From positions 1,024,798 through 1,088,797 of the forward strand of contig HG934468.1 of assembly GCA_000723505.1 (NCBI GenBank): a stretch of DNA of 64,000 nucleotides, in the 5' to 3' direction. This DNA comes from Mucinivorans hirudinis (GTDB lineage: Bacteria; Bacteroidota; Bacteroidia; Bacteroidales; Rikenellaceae). Shown in pieces: positions 26,302-34,703 of the stretch (the stretch's first letter is position 1; the number at the start of each line of letters is the position of its first letter). The notes below the pieces were generated by a model. The model was not told where the DNA came from, made no database searches, and saw only the letters and a program-made list of their open reading frames with translations. The position numbers and the translations under genes are program-made.

Positions 26302-27435
26302 TTAATTATTGGCAAATTCTTGTTTGAGCCACAATTTCATAACCGGGTCAGCTAATTGTACCTGTTTGTTCTCGGTTTCGATAATCTCTTTTTTTATGAG
26401 GGCTCGTTTAATTGTACTGACATTTGCGGAAGATCCAAACTGATATTTCAGCAAAATTTCGGCAGAGGTAAATTCGCTATGCACGCCATCGACCAACGCA
26501 CGAAGGAAATTCATCTGATAGGCAGAGAGATTTTCTGTCTGTTTCTCAAATAGTGGCGTATTTTGGTCTATTAAATCTTTATGGGCATCTGCAAAATTCT
26601 GCTCCGTAGCCTCACCATCTGTCTGAATCCAGAGCAACCACGCCAACTGCTGAACATACGAGGAGTGGTTGTCAACAGTCAAACAAACTCTCTCTGCTAA
26701 CTCTTTAGATATAGATTTACCTGTGCTCTCAAAACGCTCACAGATATATAGAATCCAATCAGCAGTTGAGATTTTAGGTAGGTATATCGAATCCCCAAAC
26801 TTGTAAAATGGCAGGCTCTTTTTTTCAAAAAGTTCGTTCATTAGGTGCTTTTTGCTTCCAAACAGGCAGTATGAGACAGATTGTTGAAGTTGCCATATGG
26901 TACGCAACCGTTTTTGGAATGTCTTAGAGTCTTTAAACTCTGCTATCTGTTGAAATTCATCAATGCAGATAACAATTCGCAACCCTTTTTTCTGTGCAAT
27001 CTTCTCAGGTAGTTGCAAAATCTCATCAATATCATTGCTCTTTGGGTTTAACTCTAATGACATTGAGAAGTCTGTCATAGGGTCAGCTCCGATAGTGAAT
27101 TTTGGACTGATGCGTGAGAGGAAAAGTTTAGCATTCTCCATCAATTCGTCAAATTTTGAAGAGGTCTGTTTCAAGACAGCCGAAGCAATAGCGTCATAAA
27201 ACTCTTTATCGGTTCGGCACGAGAATATATCTAAATATACTATTCTGAGTTTGTCGGTCTGTGCCAATTTGCAGACCTTCTTCACGAGTGAAGTCTTACC
27301 CCATCTGCGAGGCGATATCAAGACCGTATTAACTCCGTGTGTGAAATTTGAGAGCAGGCGAGCGGTCTCCTTTTCTCTATCGGTGAAATTGTCGCCCGAA
27401 GTGGCTACTCCGAATATAAATGGTTTGTTTTCCAT
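26302..27435 (-). CDS. AAA ATPase with C-terminal winged helix
   Basis: A 377-residue ATPase of the prokaryotic AAA_14/STAND-like group. Walker A is ISPRRWGKTSLVKKV (about 40-54), Walker B is LRIVICIDEFQQIAEF (about 152-167) and a sensor motif is SYCLFGSKKHLM (about 190). A C-terminal winged helix follows (LRALVDGVHSEFTSAEILLKYQFGSS onward). Members are common in Bacteroidota genomes, often singly, with no settled function. Here it leads a two-gene operon behind three tandem palindromes, which suggests tight control. Confidence 0.7.
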   Translation of the reverse strand: MENKPFIFGVATSGDNFTDREKETARLLSNFTHGVNTVLISPRRWGKTSLVKKVCKLAQTDKLRIVYLDIFSCRTDKEFYDAIASAVLKQTSSKFDELMENAKLFLSRISPKFTIGADPMTDFSMSLELNPKSNDIDEILQLPEKIAQKKGLRIVICIDEFQQIAEFKDSKTFQKRLRTIWQLQQSVSYCLFGSKKHLMNELFEKKSLPFYKFGDSIYLPKISTADWILYICERFESTGKSISKELAERVCLTVDNHSSYVQQLAWLLWIQTDGEATEQNFADAHKDLIDQNTPLFEKQTENLSAYQMNFLRALVDGVHSEFTSAEILLKYQFGSSANVSTIKRALIKKEIIETENKQVQLADPVMKLWLKQEFANN

Positions 27436-27458
27436 GATTGTCTCCCTGAATGTTTACG

Positions 27459-27519
27459 CAAAGGTATGTAATAATTTTGTTAGTAACAACTTTATTAGTA
27501 ATAACTTTATTAGTAACAA
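27459..27519 (-). promoter_or_regulatory. Promoter and three tandem palindromic operators of the ATPase operon
   Basis: A -7 box (TACCTTTG on minus, plus-strand 27459-27466) lies 23 nt from the ATG. Just upstream are TTGTTAGTAACAA (27477-27489), TTATTAGTAATAA (27492-27504) and TTATTAGTAACAA (27507-27519). The first two are perfect palindromes about a central G, the third has one mismatch, and all are phased exactly 15 bp apart. They cover the -33 region, as expected for a repressor array. Confidence 0.65.
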
Positions 27520-27561
27520 AGTTGTTAAAAGCAATGAGCGTGCCGATGAACTTGTGGCTTT

Positions 27562-27610
27562 AATTGTGAATACGCTGTGTTCACAATTCCGAACGCAGTG
27601 CGTTCGGAAT
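27562..27610. repeat. 49-bp double palindrome, copy 1
   Basis: Two palindromes that share three bases: 27562-27588 (AATTGTG ... CACAATT) and 27586-27610 (ATTCCGAACGCA-G-TGCGTTCGGAAT, perfect). The skeleton is AATTGTG, 13 nt, CACAATT, 2 nt, GAACGCA, 1 nt, TGCGTTC, 2 nt, AAT. It is matched by the copy at 27694-27742, with paired differences in the stems. Confidence 0.75.
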
Positions 27611-27693
27611 CTGTATTGAGAAATTATGATGCTCGGCAAACATTCGCCATCAGAGTGTATCGTTTTGCAAATATCTTATATTTAGATTATTGC

Positions 27694-27742
27694 AATTGTG
27701 TCCGCAGTGCGGACACAATTATGAACGCACTGCGTTCATAAT
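27694..27742. repeat. 49-bp double palindrome, copy 2
   Basis: Same skeleton as 27562-27610, 132 bp away in the same orientation, ending 3 nt from the integrase stop codon. Both palindromes are perfect here: 13-bp arms around G at 27707, and 12-bp arms around C at 27730. No T-run follows on either strand, so a simple terminator is unlikely. Confidence 0.75.
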
Positions 27743-27744
27743 CT

Positions 27745-29091
27745 TTACTGCAATAAATCAACCAGCTCCTTTTTCATTTCGTCGTCAATCTCTCGGTAGC
27801 GTGCGAAAGCCTTGCTGCCCTCTTTGTGTCCGCTGAGTGAGCCGACGAGATTGGGGTCTTTTACCTGTTTGTAGAGGTTGCCGACAAAGGTGCGACGTGC
27901 TAAGTGTGATGAGGCGATTTCGTAAAGCACTCGTTTCTCCTCCTCTCTGGTGGTGGGATTGACGACTGTTACCATTCGTTTCAGCCCTGCTGCTTTGAAG
28001 ATGCGTTTGATGGCTACGTTGTATTTCTGCTCCGATATGAACGGCAGTAGCTTGTTGCCCTCGCAATTTTTGTATCGTGCGACAATCTCCTGTGCTGTTG
28101 CGTTCAGTGGAACACGTACCGTCAGCGGTCGCCCCTCCTTGGTCTTGCGTGGGATGTACTCAATCGCTCCGTTAATCAGATTACCTTTTGCCATCTTGAT
28201 TAGGTCGCCCACACGACAACCAATCAGGCATTGAAAAACAAAAATATCTCGTTGGATTTCCAACTGCGGATGGCGTTTGAGGTTGGTGGCGTATATCTTA
28301 TTCCGCTCGTCAATGGTTATGTAGTATGGAGTGCCGTATGTACACTCTTCCAATGGAAAATCGTCAAACGGCTTGTTGGGTGTCTTTTTATTGTCGTTGC
28401 ACCAATAGAAAAACGTGCGGATGCGAGAAAAACAGTCAAGCAGGGTGTTTCGTCCTCGTGGCTGCGGAGTTCGCTTTTCGGGGATGGATTCGTAAATAGC
28501 AGGGTAGAGTTCGAAATATTTATACTCATTCTCAAAAAAGTCCCACATATCACGGAGCGTATCGGGGGTGACCTCGTCAATGTAGAGAGTGAAGCCTTTC
28601 TTTCCTCTTTTGGTTGCACGAACATATAGTTCGTATCGTTGAATGCCACGCTTGATTACACGGTAGTTCTTCGCTCGAACCTCTGAAAGTTTATGCTTTG
28701 TCAGAAATTCGTCGAACAGCTCCGTTAGGGTCGGTACATACTCTGCGGCAATCTCCTCTTCGGTGTAGTACTTCTTGGGGTTATAATATTTGTCGAGGGC
28801 GATTTTTAACCAATCCTTTGTTATCTCCTCCTCTTTTGACTGGTACTCTTTTTCGAGATAGGACTTGATTTTACGCACCTCGTCATTGTAGAAAGAGCGT
28901 AGCTCGTCATCGCAAACTATCTTGCTTTTTACCTGTTCGGCTTTATCATCCCACAAATTTGGATTGATAGAGAGGTTGGTGGGAGCAACCATATCAACCT
29001 GTCTTCCATCACGCAAACGAGCGTAAATAGTAGCAGTTGAGTCTGTATCATAGCGTTTTACGCTCTTTTTAACAATTAAAGAAACCTTCAT
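27745..29091 (-). CDS. Tyrosine integrase of island 1
   Basis: A 448-residue tyrosine recombinase with an Arm-DNA-binding N-terminus (VKKSVKRYDTDSTATIYARLRDGRQ), a SAM-like core-binding domain (about 115-215) and the catalytic domain. Box I Arg is in LIGCRVGDLIKMA, the HxxR motif is ASSHLARRTFVGNLYKQ, and LSGHKEGSKAFARYREI carries the last His and the nucleophilic Tyr. It probably recombines the CGGCTCTGGGTAC core in tRNA-Leu. It lies at the right end of the island, pointing inward, next to its arm repeat (29131) and attR (29291). Its own -7 box is at 29118-29125. Confidence 0.92.
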   Translation of the reverse strand: MKVSLIVKKSVKRYDTDSTATIYARLRDGRQVDMVAPTNLSINPNLWDDKAEQVKSKIVCDDELRSFYNDEVRKIKSYLEKEYQSKEEEITKDWLKIALDKYYNPKKYYTEEEIAAEYVPTLTELFDEFLTKHKLSEVRAKNYRVIKRGIQRYELYVRATKRGKKGFTLYIDEVTPDTLRDMWDFFENEYKYFELYPAIYESIPEKRTPQPRGRNTLLDCFSRIRTFFYWCNDNKKTPNKPFDDFPLEECTYGTPYYITIDERNKIYATNLKRHPQLEIQRDIFVFQCLIGCRVGDLIKMAKGNLINGAIEYIPRKTKEGRPLTVRVPLNATAQEIVARYKNCEGNKLLPFISEQKYNVAIKRIFKAAGLKRMVTVVNPTTREEEKRVLYEIASSHLARRTFVGNLYKQVKDPNLVGSLSGHKEGSKAFARYREIDDEMKKELVDLLQ

Positions 29092-29117
29092 AGTACCCTG
29101 AAACTAATTTGAATGCA

Positions 29118-29125
29118 CAAATATA
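29118..29125 (-). promoter_or_regulatory. -7 box of the island 1 integrase
   Basis: The minus strand reads TATATTTG, a TAnnTTTG match, 26 nt upstream of the integrase ATG. The arm repeat starts 6 nt further upstream and spans the -33 position, so integrase binding could repress its own promoter (inference). Confidence 0.5.
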
Positions 29126-29130
29126 CGGAG

Positions 29131-29152
29131 TTTTCCCCACATTTTCCCCACA
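29131..29152 (+). repeat. Island 1 right arm repeat (TTTTCCCCACA twice)
   Basis: Identical to 12832-12853, same orientation, between the integrase promoter and attR. Finding the same doubled repeat at both ends marks the limits of island 1. Confidence 0.7.
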
Positions 29153-29290
29153 TGTGCTAAAATAATTTCAATCGAGCTGAATACGATTAAATTTTAATAC
29201 CGATTAAAATAATTGTATATCAATTAGTTTGCTGTGTTTTTCTGTGAATTTCTATTTAATCAAATTCAGTGATATTTACTATTTCAAATG

Positions 29291-29303
29291 CGGCTCCGGG
29301 TAC
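29291..29303 (+). other. Attachment core between islands 1 and 2
   Basis: CGGCTCCGGGTAC, the tRNA-Leu 3' core with one change. It is attR of island 1 and attL of island 2. No tRNA sequence precedes it. Confidence 0.65.
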
Positions 29304-29308
29304 TATAG

Positions 29309-29357
29309 AAAACACCTTAATTTCTTGATTAACAAGAGTTAAGGTGTTTTTCTTTTT
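29309..29357 (+). terminator. Terminator at the left end of island 2
   Basis: AACACCTTAA and TTAAGGTGTT form a 10-bp stem, followed by TTTTCTTTTT. It has the same place relative to the core as the terminator after tRNA-Leu, so it would have ended tRNA transcription when island 2 was next to the tRNA. Confidence 0.75.
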
Positions 29358-29373
29358 GGGCTATTTGGGAATG

Positions 29374-29396
29374 TTGTCCGCATTTTGTCCGCAAAT
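29374..29396 (+). repeat. Island 2 left arm repeat (TTGTCCGCA twice)
   Basis: Two TTGTCCGCA copies separated by TT; the whole 23-bp unit is identical to 47486-47508 beside the island 2 integrase. It is built like the island 1 repeat but with a different sequence, as expected for arm sites of a different integrase. Confidence 0.7.
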
Positions 29397-29422
29397 CGTG
29401 CGAGGTCGAATAATTTCACAAA

Positions 29423-30106
29423 TCAGGGGTTCATTTTGAAAGAGTTAAGGAACCTTTTCAATATGGTTGTTTGTGTTATTATCATCTTGCCGCTGAGCGT
29501 ACCGTAAGGGGCAAGCATTACGTTATTGGGGAAATTAAGAGTCACTTTGTATTGACCATTGCCTGAACTTAGGGGAGATATATCAGTAATACACCCTGTA
29601 ATATCACCAGTTTCTGATGTTTGCAGTATTACGGTTTGATTCTTGTCGACTCGCTTTTTATCACTCTCTGATATTTCAATTTCGCCATAATAGCATAGGC
29701 TATCTTTGGGAATAACGACACATATCAGTTCGCCGCAATTAACACTTGCCTTGTCTTTTAAGTTAAAAACAATATTCCCGGAGATTGGAGCGACGATGGA
29801 CAATATCTTGTCAGAATGGTAGAGATAACCCACCGTACTATCTTTTTCGATATACTTCTCTATGGATTTATTCGCAATAAATATTCCTGATGACGAGGCG
29901 TTAACCTCGTGAATTTCAGGTATTGTCTTTATCGTCACTTCAATTGGCAGTATCTCTTGATAAGGTATAAATGCCGAAATTGAGACCATAGCCAACAATG
30001 CAGCACCGATAATGGCAGCGCCATACCTCAAAAGCATCGGAGGAATTTGACCGATGATGTTTCGCACTTTTTCACTACGTAGCTCAATATTTCTTTCCAT
30101 TGTCAA
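29423..30106 (-). CDS. HlyD-type membrane fusion protein of a peptide exporter
   Basis: A 227-residue periplasmic adaptor. One membrane helix (about 28-48, YGAAIIGAALLAMVSISAF) is followed by a lipoyl-like half motif (PEIHEVNASSSGIFI), a second one (LSIVAPISGNIVFNL) and a beta-barrel region. It is shorter than most HlyD proteins because the coiled-coil hairpin is nearly absent, which is common in exporters of GG-leader peptides in Bacteroidales. It overlaps the ABC transporter gene by 4 nt (ATGA). It should link the C39-ABC exporter to the outer membrane. Confidence 0.75.
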   Translation of the reverse strand: MTMERNIELRSEKVRNIIGQIPPMLLRYGAAIIGAALLAMVSISAFIPYQEILPIEVTIKTIPEIHEVNASSSGIFIANKSIEKYIEKDSTVGYLYHSDKILSIVAPISGNIVFNLKDKASVNCGELICVVIPKDSLCYYGEIEISESDKKRVDKNQTVILQTSETGDITGCITDISPLSSGNGQYKVTLNFPNNVMLAPYGTLSGKMIITQTTILKRFLNSFKMNP

Positions 30107-31677
30107 CTTCCTAATTCTAACTGGTTTTTGACCAACTCGTAATACTTGCCTCTTTTAATGGTCAGCTCTTCGTGCGAGCCAATCTCCACAATCGTTCCGC
30201 CATCGAGAACCACTATCTGGTCGGCATTCTTAACCGTGCTCAATCTGTGGGCGACAACGACAACCGTTTTGCCTCGGTAAAAATCTTGCAGGTTCTCGAC
30301 AATAGCTTTTTCGTTGTTTGCGTCCAAGGCATTGGTTGCTTCATCAAAAAAGACAAATTGCGGATTTTTATAGACCACTCGTGCGATAAGGATTCTCTGC
30401 CTCTGCCCCTGACTTACCCCCTGCCCATCCTGACCGATTAGCGTATTGTATCCCAGTGGCAGAGCTTCGATATAGTCGGATATATTTGCTACACGGGCGG
30501 CATAACGCAGGCGCTCCAAATCCACCTCATCTTCGGATATGGCGATGTTGCGAGCGACGGTGTCCGAAAAGAGATAACCCTCCTGCATAACCGTGCCGCA
30601 CATTGTACGCCACCAAGCGAGATTAAATTGGTCTATATTGACATTTCCCACCTCAATTTTACCTTCATTGAGTGAGTAATAACCGAGCAGCAGTTTGATT
30701 AGCGTCGTTTTGCCGCTGCCGCTTGCCCCAACAATGGCTGTGACCTTGCCTTGCGGAATGCGAAGATTGATGTTATTGAGGACATAATCAGCCCTTGCCC
30801 CGTCATATTTGAAGCATAGATTCTCGATATGAATATCACTTTTATGAGGTAATTGAACAATTTCTCTGTTATCATCCTCTTCGTTTTGCTCTGTATGAAT
30901 CTCGTTCATACGATCTAAGCTTATGCTCACATCCTGCCACTGATAGATGAATCCAAGTATCTGCTCAACAGGGCTATTGAGTTGTCCGATGATATATTGG
31001 ATTGCCAACATCATACCCAAGGTCAGATTGCCGTTGATGACGGCTGCCGCCGCAACAACGGTTATCAAGGTGTTTTTTAGCTCGTTTATCAAGATGCTCC
31101 CCGCCTCCTGATTTTGTCGGAGTGTGAGCGATTTCAAATTCACATCGAAGAGGTTTGCCTGCACATCCTCCCACTCCCACCGCTTGCGTTGTTCGCACCC
31201 TTGGAGCTTTATCTCCTGCATACCGTTGATAAGCTGATAGACCACATTTCGATTTATGCCCTGCTGCTCAAAGAATTTGTAATCCAAAATGCGCCGCTTC
31301 TTCAAAAATACGACTATCCAAAAACCGTAGATAATGCTGCCGATGATGAATATGAGAAAGATAGTCAAACTGTATATATATAGCACTATCCCAAAAACGA
31401 TAAAGCTGAATACCGAGAAGAGCATACCCAGTGTCTGAGCCGTAAGAAAGTTTTCTATACGCCTGTGGTCTTCGATTCGTTGTAACAAATCGCCTGTGAG
31501 TTTGGTGTCAAAAAACTTCATCGGCAACTTCATCAACTTGATAAAGAAGTCAGATATCAGCGACACATTGATACGCGTGCTTATGTGAAGCAATATTTTG
31601 CGGCGAATGAAGTCGATGGCTGTGCGGCTGAGAATGAGCATCAATTGTGCAATGAGTATCAGCCATATAAAACCTAT
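30103..31677 (-). pseudogene. C39-peptidase ABC exporter, 3' part (split by IS)
   Basis: This part encodes the rest of the membrane domain and the ATPase of a bacteriocin/RiPP exporter: Walker A is IVGASGSGKTTLIKLL, the signature is VSQGQRQRILIARV, Walker B is FVFFDEATNALD. The 5' part, with the peptidase, is at 33830-34466. Removing the IS (31678-33829) and one copy of the 4-bp duplication CTAT gives an uninterrupted 2,208-nt frame (735 codons plus stop) reading GINGKDI-GFIWLILIAQ across the join, the expected length for this family. The current upstream ATG lies in IS sequence, so any product would lack the peptidase. Confidence 0.88.
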
Positions 31678-33829
31678 CCCAACTTCAACGCCAAAAAGTT
31701 TTTTCGGTGTTTTTTTGCTCAAAAACGGGGGTGATTTCATACTATTGAGTTGATTTTCAGAAGATGCTTATTTGGTGAAGTGCTTTGTAATACCCACGGG
31801 AGTAAATTTTATGTTGTACCTTAGCGGGCATGTACTTCACATCGAACATACGCTTGAGCCCCGAGCACGGCAGGGAACTCCCTTATTATAAAATCAAGGA
31901 GTCCTTCCGTGACGTTATAGGACGTGTGCATACCCGTGTAATGTTGACTCCGGGTTACCTTCCCGATTTGTGTAGCGATGAGATTGTGCAGATTCGCCGC
32001 GGTCTGACCTATATGATGGAGCAGAGTGCGTATATCCCAGCTCAGCAGGCGATGTTTACTGCCGATCCCAGAGGAGAGTACAGTGAAAAGGTTCGTGGAT
32101 ACATCGAGAAGTTTTGGAGTCAGATAAAGGGTAGCGGCAAGATTGATTCCGCACGGGCAAGTTATGATGAGGCAGAACGCAAAGCCCGCAAATTAATAGA
32201 TGTCAACACAATACAGCATACAGATGCACGTGAGGCAGGTGCAGAGAATGTATGCCTTCAGGCGATACGCGAACTACAGCTCGACACATTTCTGCGACGC
32301 GAAGGATGGTCGGAGCGTAAGATAAATTCTACACTGGCATCCTTGATTATCCGGACTGTATATTCCCCATCGGAATGGGCGGCACTACGTATACTCGACG
32401 AGAATTCTGCCGCAATGGAGCTTCTGACGGGTCAGTTTGGCGACTGCCCGACTCAGCGCGAGGTATATGCGGCTGCTCCATCGCTTTATGCCTTGAAAGA
32501 CAAGCTAGAGCGTCATCTGTGCTCTCGCACCGACTCGTTGTTTAATCTCACTAACCGGGTGATGCTCTTCGATTTGACCAACTTCTATTTCGAGGGTAGC
32601 AAGACAGGCTCAAAGAAGGCAAAGTTTGGTCGCTCGAAGGAGAAACGCTCAGACTGTCGCCTTCTTGTCCTCGCCTTGGCAATCAATACTGAAGGCTTTA
32701 TCCGATACAGTTCAATCCTTGCCGGCAACACAGCCGACCCCGATTCACTACCGGCGATGGTGGAGGGCATTATCTCGAAGAATCCGGTCTCGACAAACCC
32801 CCAACAGAAAGTTATGGTGGTCATCGATGCAGGAATAGCCACGGAAGCCAATCTCGGATTGCTCAAAGAACGAGGATATAATTACCTTTGTGTCAGCAGA
32901 ACCAAGCTCAAAGATTATACTCTCAAAGAGGAAGGTCGCTCTGTTACGGTATTTGATAGTCGCAAGCGTCCCATTACTATAGCCCAAGTCGAGCACCGGG
33001 AGGGAGGCGACTTCTACCTTCGCATTACCTCCCCCGCCAAAGCAATGACCGAACATTCCATGAACCAACAGTGGCGAGAGCGTTTCGAGCTTGAACTCAC
33101 AAAGGCACGCAACGCTCTTACGGCAAAAGGAGGCACAAAGAGATACGACAAGGTGGTGGAGCGTGTTGGACGTGCACTCGGTAAATACCCCTCTGTATCC
33201 AAGTATTACCAAATAGACTACATCCGCTCGGATAAAAACCCCGAGCAGATGTCTGATATCCAATGGCAAATCAAAATCAGCCAAGACCAGGCTGAGCAAC
33301 GCTTTGGTACATACTTCCTGCGCACCAACGTAACCTCCCTTGACGAGCGAACTACGTGGGACTACTATAACTTGATTAGAGAGATAGAGACATCAAACCG
33401 GCAACTCAAAACAGACCTGGAATTGCGCCCCATCTACCATCAGACAGATGACAACTCCGATGCCCATCTATTCTTCGGACTACTATCATACTGGATTGTA
33501 AACACAGTTCGACACAAACTAAAGTTACAAGGCATAACTCATTACTGGACTGAATTAAAGCGCATTCTATCCACCCAAAAGGCTATTACCACCAAAGCAG
33601 AAAACGCACTCGGAGAACAAATAGAACTACGCATCTGTTCGGACCCCACAGATGCCGCCTCGGAACTATATCGAATCCTCGGATACAACCCCATACCATT
33701 TAGACGACACACAATCAAAACTGCACCACCACCTCCGAATTGAAAAATCTGTAGTACCCACGCAGAAAGCCAAAAACAGATAAGGCTTAAAGAACAGAGG
33801 ATTTGCATACATATTACGTTGAAGTTGGG
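31678..33829 (+). mobile_element. IS1634-family element, copy 1 (2,152 bp)
   Basis: Terminal inverted repeats CCCAACTTCAACG (31678-31690) and CGTTGAAGTTGGG (33817-33829), flanked by a CTAT duplication on both sides. It is complete, with one transposase gene, and inserted in the exporter gene. Three relatives are in the window: 41128-43279, 52416-54567 (both exactly 2,152 bp) and the 3' fragment 59162-60013. Confidence 0.92.
31830..33743 (+). CDS. IS1634-family transposase, copy 1
   Basis: A 637-residue DDE transposase. Conserved pieces are VMLFDLTNFYFEG (first Asp region), KVMVVIDAGIATEANL (second Asp) and a C-terminal YxREKxxR-like stretch around YNLIREIETSNRQLKTDLELRPIYHQ with the catalytic Glu. 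N- and C-termini are intact. It differs from copies 2 and 3 at a few places (VFDSRK, RSDKNPEQ), so the copies are not all from one recent burst. Confidence 0.92.
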   Translation: MYFTSNIRLSPEHGRELPYYKIKESFRDVIGRVHTRVMLTPGYLPDLCSDEIVQIRRGLTYMMEQSAYIPAQQAMFTADPRGEYSEKVRGYIEKFWSQIKGSGKIDSARASYDEAERKARKLIDVNTIQHTDAREAGAENVCLQAIRELQLDTFLRREGWSERKINSTLASLIIRTVYSPSEWAALRILDENSAAMELLTGQFGDCPTQREVYAAAPSLYALKDKLERHLCSRTDSLFNLTNRVMLFDLTNFYFEGSKTGSKKAKFGRSKEKRSDCRLLVLALAINTEGFIRYSSILAGNTADPDSLPAMVEGIISKNPVSTNPQQKVMVVIDAGIATEANLGLLKERGYNYLCVSRTKLKDYTLKEEGRSVTVFDSRKRPITIAQVEHREGGDFYLRITSPAKAMTEHSMNQQWRERFELELTKARNALTAKGGTKRYDKVVERVGRALGKYPSVSKYYQIDYIRSDKNPEQMSDIQWQIKISQDQAEQRFGTYFLRTNVTSLDERTTWDYYNLIREIETSNRQLKTDLELRPIYHQTDDNSDAHLFFGLLSYWIVNTVRHKLKLQGITHYWTELKRILSTQKAITTKAENALGEQIELRICSDPTDAASELYRILGYNPIPFRRHTIKTAPPPPN

Positions 33830-34466
33830 CTATATCCTTTCCGTTGATTCCCGTGTCCACAATGGCTTGTGTCAAAAACGGAAAAATGAGTTGCAAAATA
33901 CTGCCAATGAGCAATCCGAGAATCAGGTGTCCGAAAAAACGTTTGTATTTCACGAGATAGCTGCCTAAGAATTTGAAGCGGTTGGCGGAGGGAACATAAT
34001 CGCCCTCTTGCTCATAAAAGAGGCTTGTCGGCTCAAGCAACAACACTATTCCCTTCTCTTCGCTGTTGGTCTGGGTGCTAATCCAGTTGGTGCAAAACTC
34101 CTCTTTCGAGTAGCTTAGCAGCCCCTTGCCGGGGTCGGCAACTAATATCGTAACTTTTCCTTTACGACTCTTTTTGATGTCGTATACCACAACAAAATGG
34201 TTTTGCTTCCAGTGCACAATGCAGGGAAGTAAAACCTTCTCCGTGAGCTTATCAAAAGTCAATCTGCCGCCCAAAGTCCTGAAGCCAATCTTCTCCGCCG
34301 CCCTACTAATCCCGAGCAACGACACACCATCCTTGCCGATAAAGGAGTTTTGCCGCAACCCCTCAAGAGTGTACTTCTTGCCATAATGACCGGCAATCAT
34401 ACACAAACACGCGGGGCCGCAATCCATAGAGTCGGGCTGCTTGACAAATATCTCCTTAATTTTCAT
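33830..34466 (-). pseudogene. C39-peptidase ABC exporter, 5' part (split by IS)
   Basis: The 5' part holds the C39 leader peptidase, which cuts GG-type leader peptides during export: PDSMDCGPACLCMIAGHYG with catalytic Cys16, CIVHWKQNHFVVVYDI with the His, and ILVADPGKGLL with the Asp. The first membrane helix follows (GHLILGLLIGSILQLIFPFL). The frame breaks at the IS after GINGKDI; the ORF runs on into IS sequence until 33666. The peptidase alone might still be made but would be detached from its transporter. Confidence 0.88.
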
Positions 34467-34480
34467 AACTCAAATAGTTA

Positions 34481-34703
34481 TCACATTCTATCTCTCTCTT
34501 CAGAATCTGCACTCTTTTGTCGGAAATTTGGACGAATTGTAGTGAAGTTATATCGCATTGTCAAAACTACTGTATGTCGATTCATATCATTGTAAGTCAT
34601 ATCGAAAAGTTTGTGTGAATACTTGTAATACTGAGTCCACTTAAAAAATTGGTTGTAGGATGACAACTGTAACGACAATCTGTCTTTGAATAATCCCCCC
34701 CAC
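34481..34703 (-). pseudogene. C-terminal remnant of a second outer membrane receptor
   Basis: The frame here, which opens in the last bases of the receptor gene, reads LSLQLSSYNQFFKW, then NRHTVVLTMRYNFTTIRPNFRQKSADSEERDRM. That has the form of the last strands and tail of the same beta-barrel family (the intact receptor ends WLTFRYYFNST ... GRDAINRL). It has no start or other domains, so it looks like the 3' end of a lost paralogue joined to the present receptor by deletion or recombination. Confidence 0.6.

Noticed and set aside
27477-27742. CRISPR-like array from the repeated palindromes
   Set aside because: The 13-bp sites have 2-bp gaps and the 49-bp units occur only twice; there are no regular unique spacers and no cas genes in the window.
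27694-27742. Rho-independent terminator of the integrase gene
   Set aside because: The stems are strong but no T-run follows on either strand, and the paired changes between the two copies point to a structural motif instead.
32748-33299. Long minus-strand frames inside the IS1634 copies
   Set aside because: They recur with every copy as the reverse of the transposase gene, have no recognisable domain and no promoter.
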